Assembly (NCBI GenBank): GCA_002328035.1
Contig: DCVL01000017.1
Span: 93,671 to 157,670, forward strand
Length of the DNA stretch: 64,000 bases
Reading direction: 5' to 3'
Origin: Geobacter sp. UBA2189
Lineage (GTDB): Bacteria > Desulfobacterota > Desulfuromonadia > Geobacterales > Pseudopelobacteraceae
The notes beneath the pieces are model-generated. The model did no database searches. It was given only the letters and a program-made list of their open reading frames with translations, and was not told the DNA's origin. This document shows positions 7,720 to 14,708 of this stretch, piece after piece (positions within the stretch are counted from its first letter, which is position 1; each line of letters begins with the position of its first letter). The translations under genes were made by a program, and so were the position numbers.

Positions 7720-8175
7720 TCAAAATATTCCAAGAATTTCCCACTTATTTAACCAGCTTTCTAATTGGTTCTCATCGATTGAATGGTGATTTGAGTCATC
7801 ATTAACAGGACGGTGCCCACCGTGCTTGTTTAGATATTGTTGGTGCTTTTCGTGTATTTCGTTGCGGATCCACCAGTCGGGTACGATCCAGTATCTTGGT
7901 GCGCTATCAAAATCAACAAAAACCCAGAAATCCCTTACGTTCTCCTCGGTGGGGGGTGTAACGGTAATCTTAGCTTCGTCGGTACGTGTGTGCCAGTTTC
8001 CCTTCCGTTTACTTTTTGCCTTAACCTGAAGCACTACCGTGCGGTTGCGCTCTGCGTTTCCTGCGAGTAAACAGATTTTTCGCGTTCCGCGAGATATAAC
8101 GGAGACCGCACCGCGTTGCAGCAATTCAGCTTCAACTTTCCCTCTCGCCACAGAATTAAGCTCGTGACTGTTCAT
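7720..8175 (-). CDS. Unrecognised protein, possible PDDEXK-type nuclease fold
   Basis: A 151-residue protein from the ATG at 8175, chosen because GGAGG precedes it. The N-terminal 14 residues of the longer frame are then excluded. It begins with a helix (SHELNSVARGKVEAELLQRGA) followed by strands including VVLQVKAKSK and VFVDFDSAPRYWIVPDWW. A Q-x-K strand after a helix with a conserved acidic residue resembles PDDEXK or Mrr-like nuclease-fold proteins. The family is not assigned. Its setting among toxin-antitoxin pairs suggests an accessory or defence role, which is inference. Confidence 0.6.
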   Translation of the reverse strand: MNSHELNSVARGKVEAELLQRGAVSVISRGTRKICLLAGNAERNRTVVLQVKAKSKRKGNWHTRTDEAKITVTPPTEENVRDFWVFVDFDSAPRYWIVPDWWIRNEIHEKHQQYLNKHGGHRPVNDDSNHHSIDENQLESWLNKWEILGIF

Positions 8176-8220
8176 AATACCTCCGTAGATTGTGTTGTCT
8201 TGTTTTACATCCAACTTACT

Positions 8221-8355
8221 ATTGACCGGTTCACGCGCGTGCGCGCGTGAACTGGTGATCTTCCCAAAACAGGATGTTGGCCGGGATGCAGGTTTTACAA
8301 CCGCAACAACCGATAAATCTCTCGCATATCCAGACTACTCCGCACACAGCCAGCC
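8221..8355 (-). pseudogene. Relic duplicate of the cobQ 3' end
   Basis: On the minus strand this segment encodes CVRSSLDMREIYRLLRL and a stop, matching the cobQ C-terminus CVRGSLDMKAIYRFLRL at 12093. The similarity continues past the stop through the region corresponding to 12025-12092, including a matching palindrome (8225-8256; arms ACCGGTTCACGCGCGT with one mismatch) that carries an extra 8 bases compared with 12033-12056. It marks a duplicated junction at each side of the 8.36-12.0 kb segment. The copies have diverged, so the event is not recent. Confidence 0.7.
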
Positions 8356-8358
8356 GAT

Positions 8359-9588
8359 TTAGAGCAGATTCCACGGGATCGCCAGGATATCATCTGTAAC
8401 CCAGCGTGGTTGTTCTACTGCACAGACTATGGCTCCTTTGCCGAACCTGCGGTTGGGGTAAGCAGCCATAAGCGCAGCAATACCTGACCCATCCTTTTTT
8501 GTGGGATTGGTGGTCAATTTAAACTCAAATGGATAGAGGAGATCATCCTTTTCAAGCAGCAGGTCAACCTCAGCACCGCCAGCAGAACGCCAGTGGTGCC
8601 AGGTTGCAGCCATACCACACGCAGCGGCCTGTTTGCGCAGTTCCTGCACCATGGCTGTTTCAAACAGTGCGCCGTACAGCGGGTGTGAAGCGAGCATAAC
8701 CGGGGCTGACATCCGGGCATGGTAACAGGCCAGACCGGTATCAGTAAGATGCCCCTTGGGGCGTGATGAGACCCGTTTGACCGGATTGCCGGAAAAAGCG
8801 GACAGTGAGTACCACTGGTAGGTGGCCTCAAGGATACGCAGCCACCGTTTGGAGGTGGGGGGCACAATCCCGATCTCTCGTCCCAACTGGCTGTAGTTGA
8901 TCTCTTGGGCGGTCAGTGCCGTCATCAGGCCGATAAAACGCCCAAACTCATGCCAATCCTGAATTTCGCCGATCAACCGGGCATCCCGTTCAACGTAGGT
9001 CCGGTGGTAGCCTGCCCAAAAATCACCAACCAGATCATCGGGAAGCTGCTGCAACCCTGGCAATGATCCCCGCCAGAGCCAGCCTCGCAGATCACCCTGG
9101 TAATAACCGGCAGTGCGGCTCCAGGCCGGAAACTGGTCCGCATCCTCCAGCCAGCGGCCAAGCCAGCATGAGTCTGAACCGGCCAGCTCCTGCAGTGAAA
9201 AACCCTGCAGATCAAGGAATGCAGCCCGTCCGGCAAGGCTTTCGGACAGCGTATTCAACACCTGCCACTGCTGCGAACCGGTCAGGATAAACTGACCTGC
9301 CGCAGAACGGTTACGGTCAACCGTCCGTTTGATGGCTGCAACCAGTTCCGGTGCATACTGGATTTCATCAAGGATCAACGGTGTGGGATGATTGCGTAGA
9401 AAGAGATCAGGATCGCGCCGGGCACCCTCAAGATCAATGCCCGGATCAAACACAACATAGTCATAGCTGGGAAACAGATGCTGCAACAAGGTAGTTTTGC
9501 CAACTTGCCGGGCACCGCTGACAACGGTTACCGGAAAATGTTCCACCATGCGAAGCAGTCGTTTGGAAATAAGGCGATTTCTATACAT
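8359..9588 (-). CDS. AAA-family ATPase with C-terminal DUF4143
   Basis: A 409-residue protein from the ATG at 9588; upstream residues of the longer frame overlap the operator-like palindrome. It has Walker A GARQVGKTT near residue 27, Walker B LILDEIQ near 85, the sensor segment FILTGSQ near 112 and a DUF4143 C-terminal domain with EVDLL near 345. Such proteins are widespread, mobile, often found singly or near toxin-antitoxin loci, and of unknown function. The palindrome at 9590-9626 begins two bases upstream of the start and probably controls it. Confidence 0.9.
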   Translation of the reverse strand: MYRNRLISKRLLRMVEHFPVTVVSGARQVGKTTLLQHLFPSYDYVVFDPGIDLEGARRDPDLFLRNHPTPLILDEIQYAPELVAAIKRTVDRNRSAAGQFILTGSQQWQVLNTLSESLAGRAAFLDLQGFSLQELAGSDSCWLGRWLEDADQFPAWSRTAGYYQGDLRGWLWRGSLPGLQQLPDDLVGDFWAGYHRTYVERDARLIGEIQDWHEFGRFIGLMTALTAQEINYSQLGREIGIVPPTSKRWLRILEATYQWYSLSAFSGNPVKRVSSRPKGHLTDTGLACYHARMSAPVMLASHPLYGALFETAMVQELRKQAAACGMAATWHHWRSAGGAEVDLLLEKDDLLYPFEFKLTTNPTKKDGSGIAALMAAYPNRRFGKGAIVCAVEQPRWVTDDILAIPWNLL

Positions 9589-9589
9589 G

Positions 9590-9626
9590 CCTTGCAATTT
9601 AAACTTGGTATGTTTAATTTGCAAGG
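9590..9626. promoter_or_regulatory. Palindromic operator-like site at the DUF4143 gene
   Basis: The arms CCTTGCAATTTAAAC and GTTTAATTTGCAAGG (one mismatch) flank a 7-base spacer and lie immediately upstream of the ATPase start codon. A partial copy is present at 3009-3034. The position suggests autoregulation or translational control through a hairpin. The remaining gap to 9902 shows nothing I can name; a 66-codon frame at 9686-9886 lacks protein character. Confidence 0.55.
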
Positions 9627-9902
9627 TGTTTTATTGAGAAGGGAGGTTGAGCAGAGCTTCAGAACCCTGTCTACAGCCGTAGCAATCAATAGGTGACGTA
9701 GAGTCGCCCCTTCATTCCCCTGTAATCGTTTGAACAGTTTTGAAGATTATGAAATAGCTTCCAGTCCTTTTCTGCGAATAATATCGTGATAAGGCACACC
9801 GGCTCGGCGGGGGCTTTTCCCGCTGACCGGTGCTGCCGTTGGTTGAATCTTCGGTGTTTAGCAGTAGGTTTATCTGGTTTTGTCAAATTGGAGGGTGTGA
9901 TT

Positions 9903-10313
9903 CTATGGCTTTAGTACTGTCAATCCTTCAATCCGTTTGAAGTCTACCTCATCGTAAGTGTAGGTTGTGGTAATTCCTTTCTCCATACCCCAGAACGCCA
10001 TGACTGCATCGGCAAACTTGACATTCTTTTCTTCATAGACTTTAAGGGCGTTCAGAAACACTCCTGCTAAGTCTACTTTAAGTTGTGGTGTATTTATGAT
10101 TGCCTCGGCAAGTTCCCGGATCGATTTCTTCGGGTGCTTGTAGACTTTTTCCAGAACCCAGACTATTTCCATAATAGTGATCGGAATGACATGAAGAACA
10201 ACTCCGTTCTCTGCTGCATTCCGTATCAGTTTTTCAACTGCTTTTGCTTTTAAATCGTCATCCTGAATCAACATGCGAAGTATAGCACTGGTGTCTATAA
10301 ATGCTTTATTCAT
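9903..10313 (-). CDS. vapC: PIN-domain toxin, VapC family
   Basis: A 136-residue PIN-domain ribonuclease from the ATG at 10313, which overlaps the antitoxin gene by 8 bases. The acidic metal-binding residues are visible in FIDTSAILR (residue 6), IMEIVWVLE (near 50), KFADAVMAFW (near 103) and TYDEVDF (near 121). VapC toxins cleave tRNA or rRNA. The partner is an AbrB-type antitoxin directly upstream. Confidence 0.9.
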   Translation of the reverse strand: MNKAFIDTSAILRMLIQDDDLKAKAVEKLIRNAAENGVVLHVIPITIMEIVWVLEKVYKHPKKSIRELAEAIINTPQLKVDLAGVFLNALKVYEEKNVKFADAVMAFWGMEKGITTTYTYDEVDFKRIEGLTVLKP

Positions 10314-10539
10314 TTGCCCCCACCCCGCCTGCGATCCCTTTTTCTCTGATCTCGTCAATTGTCATCCCCATACTAGGTAAAACACCTTTAAAATCAAAGA
10401 TGGTTTTGCCTTTCCTGAAAACGACCTGTTCACCATCAGCATCCATAAGTAGAGTGTCGCCAACTTGGATATGAAGTTTCTGGCGTACTTCTTTCGGGAG
10501 TGTAATTTGTCCCTTTGGGAGAACTTTTACTGCAAGCAT
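10306..10539 (-). CDS. vapB: AbrB/MazE-type antitoxin of VapBC pair
   Basis: A 77-residue swapped-hairpin AbrB-type DNA-binding protein (LPKGQITLPKEVRQKLHIQV at residues 7-26) with a C-terminal toxin-binding tail. It should neutralise the PIN toxin encoded downstream and repress the operon. The first 57 codons and the upstream DNA are repeated almost exactly 356 bases further upstream, where a truncated copy remains. An AAGGAGGAATTT ribosome site precedes the ATG. Confidence 0.9.
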   Translation of the reverse strand: MLAVKVLPKGQITLPKEVRQKLHIQVGDTLLMDADGEQVVFRKGKTIFDFKGVLPSMGMTIDEIREKGIAGGVGANE

Positions 10540-10724
10540 TTTAAATTCCTCCTTTATAAATAATTCCTACAAAATATTATCGACGGAATATTCATGCTTG
10601 TCAAGCAATCAAAAGCAGAATTCAATCAGCTTTTTCCGGTTAGAAGAGAGATGGGACTTTGTTGATTAGTTGATTAACTCGGTACTTAGTTGACTAATCA
10701 ACAACGTCCCCTCAAGGTACTCCT
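10369..10724. repeat. Tandem duplication, unit 1 (356 bp)
   Basis: Unit 1 starts inside vapB and runs through its start, its upstream region and a fold-back element. The next 356 bases (unit 2) repeat it with only a handful of changes. The vapB-coding part is the same in both. This is a recent direct duplication of the antitoxin 5' half and its control region. Confidence 0.9.
10653..10710. repeat. Fold-back palindrome, copy 1
   Basis: The 18-base arms GGGACTTTGTTGATTAGT and ACTAATCAACAACGTCCC have one mismatch and enclose a 22-base loop. The copy at 11020-11077 has perfect arms. It resembles a REP/MITE-type element. Confidence 0.75.
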
Positions 10725-10895
10725 CATACTAGGTAAAACACCTTTAAAATCAAAGATGGTTTTGCCTTTCCTGAAAACGACCTGTTCACCATCAGCATCC
10801 ATAAGTAGAGTGTCGCCAACTTGGATATGAAGTTTCTGGCGTACTTCTTTCGGGAGTGTAATTTGTCCCTTTGGGAGAACTTTTACTGCAAGCAT
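10698..10895 (-). pseudogene. Truncated duplicate of the vapB antitoxin
   Basis: The first 57 codons equal those of vapB at 10306-10539. Then the frame runs into the duplicated repeat and ends after 8 unrelated codons (RSTLRGRC). The DNA-binding AbrB half is intact but the toxin-binding tail is lost. If expressed it could still bind the vapBC operator without neutralising toxin. It keeps the AAGGAGGAATTT ribosome site. It has no toxin gene of its own. Confidence 0.8.
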
Positions 10896-11089
10896 TACAA
10901 ATTCCTCCTTTATAAAAAATTCCTACAAAATATTATCGTCAGAATATTCATGCTTGTCAAGCAATCAAAAGCAGAATTCAATCAGCTTTTTCCGGTTAGA
11001 AGAGAGAGGGAAGAGAGAAGGGACGTTGTTGATTAGTTGATTAACTCGGTGCTTGGTTGACTAATCAACAACGTCCCCTCAAGGTACTC
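10725..11089. repeat. Tandem duplication, unit 2
   Basis: This is the second copy of the 356-bp unit, ending AAGGTACTCT, slightly longer because of a GAGGGAAGA insertion near 11008. It contains the truncated vapB copy, its upstream region and the second fold-back palindrome. From 11090 to 11208 there is a relative of the AT-rich repeat at 6920 and no gene. Confidence 0.9.
11020..11077. repeat. Fold-back palindrome, copy 2
   Basis: The perfect 18-base arms GGGACGTTGTTGATTAGT and ACTAATCAACAACGTCCC enclose a 22-base loop. It is the second copy of the element at 10653-10710. Confidence 0.8.
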
Positions 11090-11099
11090 TTTATTGGTG

Positions 11100-11150
11100 A
11101 TTCTTTGGCGCTGTCAGCAATAATACTGCGATAGCATAATTATTGTCAGG
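11100..11150. repeat. AT-rich palindromic repeat, copy 2
   Basis: It begins TTCTTTGG like the sequence at 6920 and contains GCAATAATACTGCGATAGCA followed by TAATTATTG. Its core is nearly the reverse complement of the copy-1 core. It lies upstream of the tandem duplication and downstream of the 265-codon gene. Confidence 0.4.
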
Positions 11151-11208
11151 TCATAACGTCAAAGCTCAGAGGTGCAGCGTTATCGCACAGCGCCCCTTGA
11201 AGCTCATT

Positions 11209-12006
11209 TTAGGTAAATGGGATCGCATCTTGAGAAACAATAGCTCTAAGATCGGTTTGCAAAATAACGTAATCATCAGTTGTTTTGTAGATAGGGCCGC
11301 CGCGCTTTTCGCATGCGTAAAAAACAACTCGAAATTCCTTTTCTTCTGCGAAGCGCTTTGATTTTGTGCACCATAGATTCATGGATATATTTCTGGCGTG
11401 ATTCTCAAAGAATTCCTCAAGGGTATCGCAGGTAAGTGTTGTGTATTTAGTTGCATCAGGCGAGTACGTCACTACATTTTTATAGCCATCAATAAAGACA
11501 TTGCCATTTGGGGGGTAAACGACTCGTGGCTCGCCAGACGGATGGAAGGGCCGCGCTTGCAAGTCAGCTGCCAGTGAGTGTTGAATTTTATGGATTAGGC
11601 CGTCAAGATTGGCTATGAAATAGTAGTGATTAGTGTTGAATCGCACTTTGAGAGTTTCGATGTCGTTCAAGTCTTCAATGATTGAACAGCAAAATATCCA
11701 AGCGTTGAAATCATAAAGATGCTCATGATCAAGGATGTGGTATTCAAAATTGAAAGTGCCATCCGCGTTTACTGGTTTTTTGGGGTATTGAAGTGCGTAT
11801 GGCGAACCTGCGATGAGTTTGTCCAAGCGCCGTGATGGTTTTCGAACTGTCAAATCTAGGCCCCTCTGGCCCTCCTCGGCATCTCTCCGAGTTTCATCCT
11901 CAATTTTTCTGTAGTGCGTGAAGGTGCCAATCTTTACGGTCGCACATTCGGGCGCAACGTAGGGAGGCATGACGTCTTCGGGGAGAAACTTCACCAAGTA
12001 CGGCAC
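11209..12006 (-). CDS. Unrecognised 265-residue protein (DUF2971-like features)
   Basis: The start is GTG at 12006 with AGGAG 9 bases upstream. The protein has a central block with many aromatic residues (NFEYHILDHEHLYDFNAWIFCCS) and a C-terminal segment RFAEEKEFRVVFYA, close to the K/E-x-E-x-R motif that marks DUF2971-type proteins. I cannot assign the family firmly and no catalytic role is visible. It is the last gene of the accessory block and lies next to the cobQ-adjacent palindrome. A defence or stress role is only an inference from location. Confidence 0.6.
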   Translation of the reverse strand: MPYLVKFLPEDVMPPYVAPECATVKIGTFTHYRKIEDETRRDAEEGQRGLDLTVRKPSRRLDKLIAGSPYALQYPKKPVNADGTFNFEYHILDHEHLYDFNAWIFCCSIIEDLNDIETLKVRFNTNHYYFIANLDGLIHKIQHSLAADLQARPFHPSGEPRVVYPPNGNVFIDGYKNVVTYSPDATKYTTLTCDTLEEFFENHARNISMNLWCTKSKRFAEEKEFRVVFYACEKRGGPIYKTTDDYVILQTDLRAIVSQDAIPFT

Positions 12007-12032
12007 GATTGGATACTCCTAACTCATTACTG

Positions 12033-12056
12033 ACCGGTTCACGCGCGTGAACCGGT
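12033..12056. repeat. Perfect 24-bp palindrome downstream of cobQ
   Basis: The half-site ACCGGTTCACGC is followed by its exact complement. It lies 37 bases past the cobQ stop codon. A related, longer palindrome sits at 8225-8256 beside the relic cobQ end. It lacks the T-run of a simple terminator but could stop transcription or mark a recombination site. Confidence 0.7.
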
Positions 12057-12092
12057 GATCTTCCCAAAACAGGATGTTAGCCGGAATGCAGT

Positions 12093-14684
12093 TCACAACC
12101 GCAAAAACCGGTAGATTGCCTTCATATCCAGACTGCCCCGCACGCAGTCAGCCAGCCGATCAAGGGCCGGCTCCAGATCATAGCAGGCCCGGATCAGGCC
12201 ATCTGTCTGCCAGCCGTTACGCTGCCGCAGGCGATCCAGCCACCAGCGCCGGAACGGATCGGCATCAAAGATCCCATGCAGATAACTGCCCCAGACCATG
12301 CCATTGCTACTGCCAGCACCCAGCAGTCTGGCATCCTGCCCGGTGATCAGCGCTTCAACCCCTTCTGCAGTGGTGATGCCGTGGTGGATCTCATAGCCGG
12401 AAAGCATGCAGCCGGAAGGTAGGTGGCAACAGCAGGTCTGCAGGGTGGTCTTTTCTTCAGCCATGATGGTGTTGATCGCCAGCAGCCCCAGCCCCTGTTG
12501 TTCACCGGCCCCGGATTCAATGGCGTGGGGGTCGCTGATCCCCATGCCCAGCAGTTGAAAGCCACCGCAGATGCCGATGATCTCTACCTGCCCGGCCTGT
12601 GCCAGATCAAGAATAGCCGCTGCCAAGCCGGTCTGCTGCAGCCAGGCCAGATCAGCCAGGGTGTTTTTGCTACCGGGGATGAGCAGGGCATCGGGCTGTC
12701 CAAGCTCTGCCAGTGTGCGCACGATCCGCAGGCCAACATCAGGCTCCAGCCCCAGCGGGTCAAGGTCGGTAAAGTTAGAGATATGGGGCAGATCCAACAC
12801 TGCAATATCAAGCAGTTGTGTGTCTTTTTCACCAATCGGCAGTAGCCCCTGTTTGAAGGAGACGGAATCCTCCTCAGGCAAGCCAAGGTTCTGCAGGTAG
12901 GGAATTGTGCCCAGCACCGGCTTGCCCGTATGGAAGCGGGTGTACTCAAGGGCATCCCCCAGCAGGGATGCATCTCCCCGGAAGCGGTTGATCACAAACC
13001 CGGCCACCATGGCCCGCTCTGCCTCGCTCAAGACCTCCATGGTACCCACAAAGGAGGCAAACAGGCCGCCCCGGTCAATATCACCCACCAGCAACACCGG
13101 CGCATTGGCGTAGCGAGCCATGTTCATGTTCACGATATCATTGGCCTTCAGGTTAACTTCAGCCGGGCTGCCCGCCCCTTCCAGCACCATGATCTGATGC
13201 TCTGCGGACAGTTCATCGTAGCAGCGTTGCACGGTCTTGAAGATCTCGGCCCGTTGCTCTGCATAGTCCTTGAAGTGGGTGGTTCCAATCGCCTTGCCGC
13301 AGAGGATCACCTGGGAGCCCGTCTCACTGTTGGGCTTCAGCAGCACCGGATTCATCCGCACATCCGGCTCAAGCCGACAGGCCTGGGCCTGCAGCACCTG
13401 GGCTCGCCCCATCTCGCCCCCCTGGCGGGTGACAAAGGAGTTAAGCGACATGTTCTGGGCCTTGAACGGCGCTACATCATAGCCATCCTGCTTCAGAATC
13501 CGACAGATCGCCGTGGTCAGGACGCTCTTACCGGCATTGGAGCCGGTGCCCTGAAACATGATCGCCGGGGTTTGACGTTTGACGGTTCGTGGCCGTGACG
13601 GTGCCAGGATACTCTGCAAAACAGTGTAGAGCCGTTGCTGCTCCGGTTCAGTCCGCACCGCCACACGGAAGTAACGGCCATCCAGCCCGGCAAAATTCCC
13701 ACAGACCCGCAGGGCGATCCCCTGCTGCAGGGCTTGATCGGCAAGCTGTTGTGCATCAAGGGTGGAATGATCCAGTCGCAGCAGCAGGAAGTTTGCCTCA
13801 CCGGGGTAGGCCGTCAGGCCGGGTAGGGAGGACAGCATCCTCACAAGCGACTCCCGCTGACCGCTGACAAAGCTGCGGGTCCGCTGCAGGTAATCAACAT
13901 CCTGTACTGCCCGCACACCCACTGCCTGGGCCAGGCTGTTGACGGTCCAGTTGGGCAGATAATTTTTAAGCTGCTGAATATGTTTTGCCGCGCCGGTCAG
14001 GTAGCCCAGACGCAGACCGGGAATAGCGTACAGCTTGGTCAACGAGGTGAGGTTCAGGATATTTTCAGGTCGATTCTGCTGTAGGCTCTGGCTGCCATCG
14101 GTAAAGCCGATGAACGATTCATCCACCACAAACAGGGTGGCTGGATGCTCCGCTGCAATCCGACGCAGGACTTCTGCATCAAAGGTTCGACCGGTGGGGT
14201 TATTGGGCTGACCCAGCAGCACCAGCTGGGCTGGTTTCAAGAGCGGAACAAGGCAGTTTGGATCAAGCATAAAACCGGTATCAGGGGAGAGTGGCAGATG
14301 CTCAATGCTCAGGCCGGAAAGCCGGGCCGGTTCTTCATAATCGGCATAGCTGGGCACCGGCAACAGCAGTGAGGAGCAGCCCAACGCACGGGGCAGCAGA
14401 TGCAGCAGTTCAGTGGCGCCATTACCCACCAGGATCTGGTCAACCGGTATCCGGTGTAGGGCAGCTATTGCCTCTACCAGCTCGGTTGCATCCGGGTCAG
14501 GATAATGGATCAGGTCACTGATCCGGCTTTCAATCAGGAGCCGCAACCAGTCCGGCGGCCCCAGCGGGTTGATGTTAGCGGAGAAGTCAAGCAGCTGCTC
14601 CGCAGCGAGCCCTGAGACCCTGCTCAAAAGGCGGAGGTTGCCGCCGTGGCTATGTCGTACCGGTTGTTGGTTCTGGTTGGTCAT
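12093..14684 (-). CDS. Fused threonine-phosphate decarboxylase / cobyric acid synthase
   Basis: An 863-residue fusion of two cobalamin enzymes. Residues 1-360 are a PLP-dependent CobC/CobD-type decarboxylase that makes aminopropanol phosphate (PLP lysine about K217 in LTSLTKLYAIPGLRLGY; NNPTG near 161). Residues 371-863 are CobQ/CbiP, the glutamine amidotransferase that forms adenosylcobyric acid. It has the nucleotide site GTGSNAGKS near 379, the class I amidotransferase cysteine C706 in GICGGFQ and histidine H803 in YLHGIFD. The fusion couples the enzyme making the linker with the one making its acceptor, and CbiB joins the two products. All key residues look intact. Confidence 0.95.
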   Translation of the reverse strand: MTNQNQQPVRHSHGGNLRLLSRVSGLAAEQLLDFSANINPLGPPDWLRLLIESRISDLIHYPDPDATELVEAIAALHRIPVDQILVGNGATELLHLLPRALGCSSLLLPVPSYADYEEPARLSGLSIEHLPLSPDTGFMLDPNCLVPLLKPAQLVLLGQPNNPTGRTFDAEVLRRIAAEHPATLFVVDESFIGFTDGSQSLQQNRPENILNLTSLTKLYAIPGLRLGYLTGAAKHIQQLKNYLPNWTVNSLAQAVGVRAVQDVDYLQRTRSFVSGQRESLVRMLSSLPGLTAYPGEANFLLLRLDHSTLDAQQLADQALQQGIALRVCGNFAGLDGRYFRVAVRTEPEQQRLYTVLQSILAPSRPRTVKRQTPAIMFQGTGSNAGKSVLTTAICRILKQDGYDVAPFKAQNMSLNSFVTRQGGEMGRAQVLQAQACRLEPDVRMNPVLLKPNSETGSQVILCGKAIGTTHFKDYAEQRAEIFKTVQRCYDELSAEHQIMVLEGAGSPAEVNLKANDIVNMNMARYANAPVLLVGDIDRGGLFASFVGTMEVLSEAERAMVAGFVINRFRGDASLLGDALEYTRFHTGKPVLGTIPYLQNLGLPEEDSVSFKQGLLPIGEKDTQLLDIAVLDLPHISNFTDLDPLGLEPDVGLRIVRTLAELGQPDALLIPGSKNTLADLAWLQQTGLAAAILDLAQAGQVEIIGICGGFQLLGMGISDPHAIESGAGEQQGLGLLAINTIMAEEKTTLQTCCCHLPSGCMLSGYEIHHGITTAEGVEALITGQDARLLGAGSSNGMVWGSYLHGIFDADPFRRWWLDRLRQRNGWQTDGLIRACYDLEPALDRLADCVRGSLDMKAIYRFLRL

Positions 14685-14708
14685 GTCAGGGCAGGATGGG
14701 CAAACAGA

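Noticed and set aside
9686..9886. Possible 66-codon minus-strand gene between DUF4143 and vapC
   Set aside because: There is no ribosome site, the composition is biased and no domain is seen. It may be decayed sequence.
10369..11089. CRISPR-like repeat array
   Set aside because: There are only two long direct copies, with no short repeat-spacer pattern. It is a tandem duplication.
12930..13598. Plus-strand open frame of 222 codons
   Set aside because: It is antisense to the cobQ half of the fusion gene, with low-complexity His/Gly composition.
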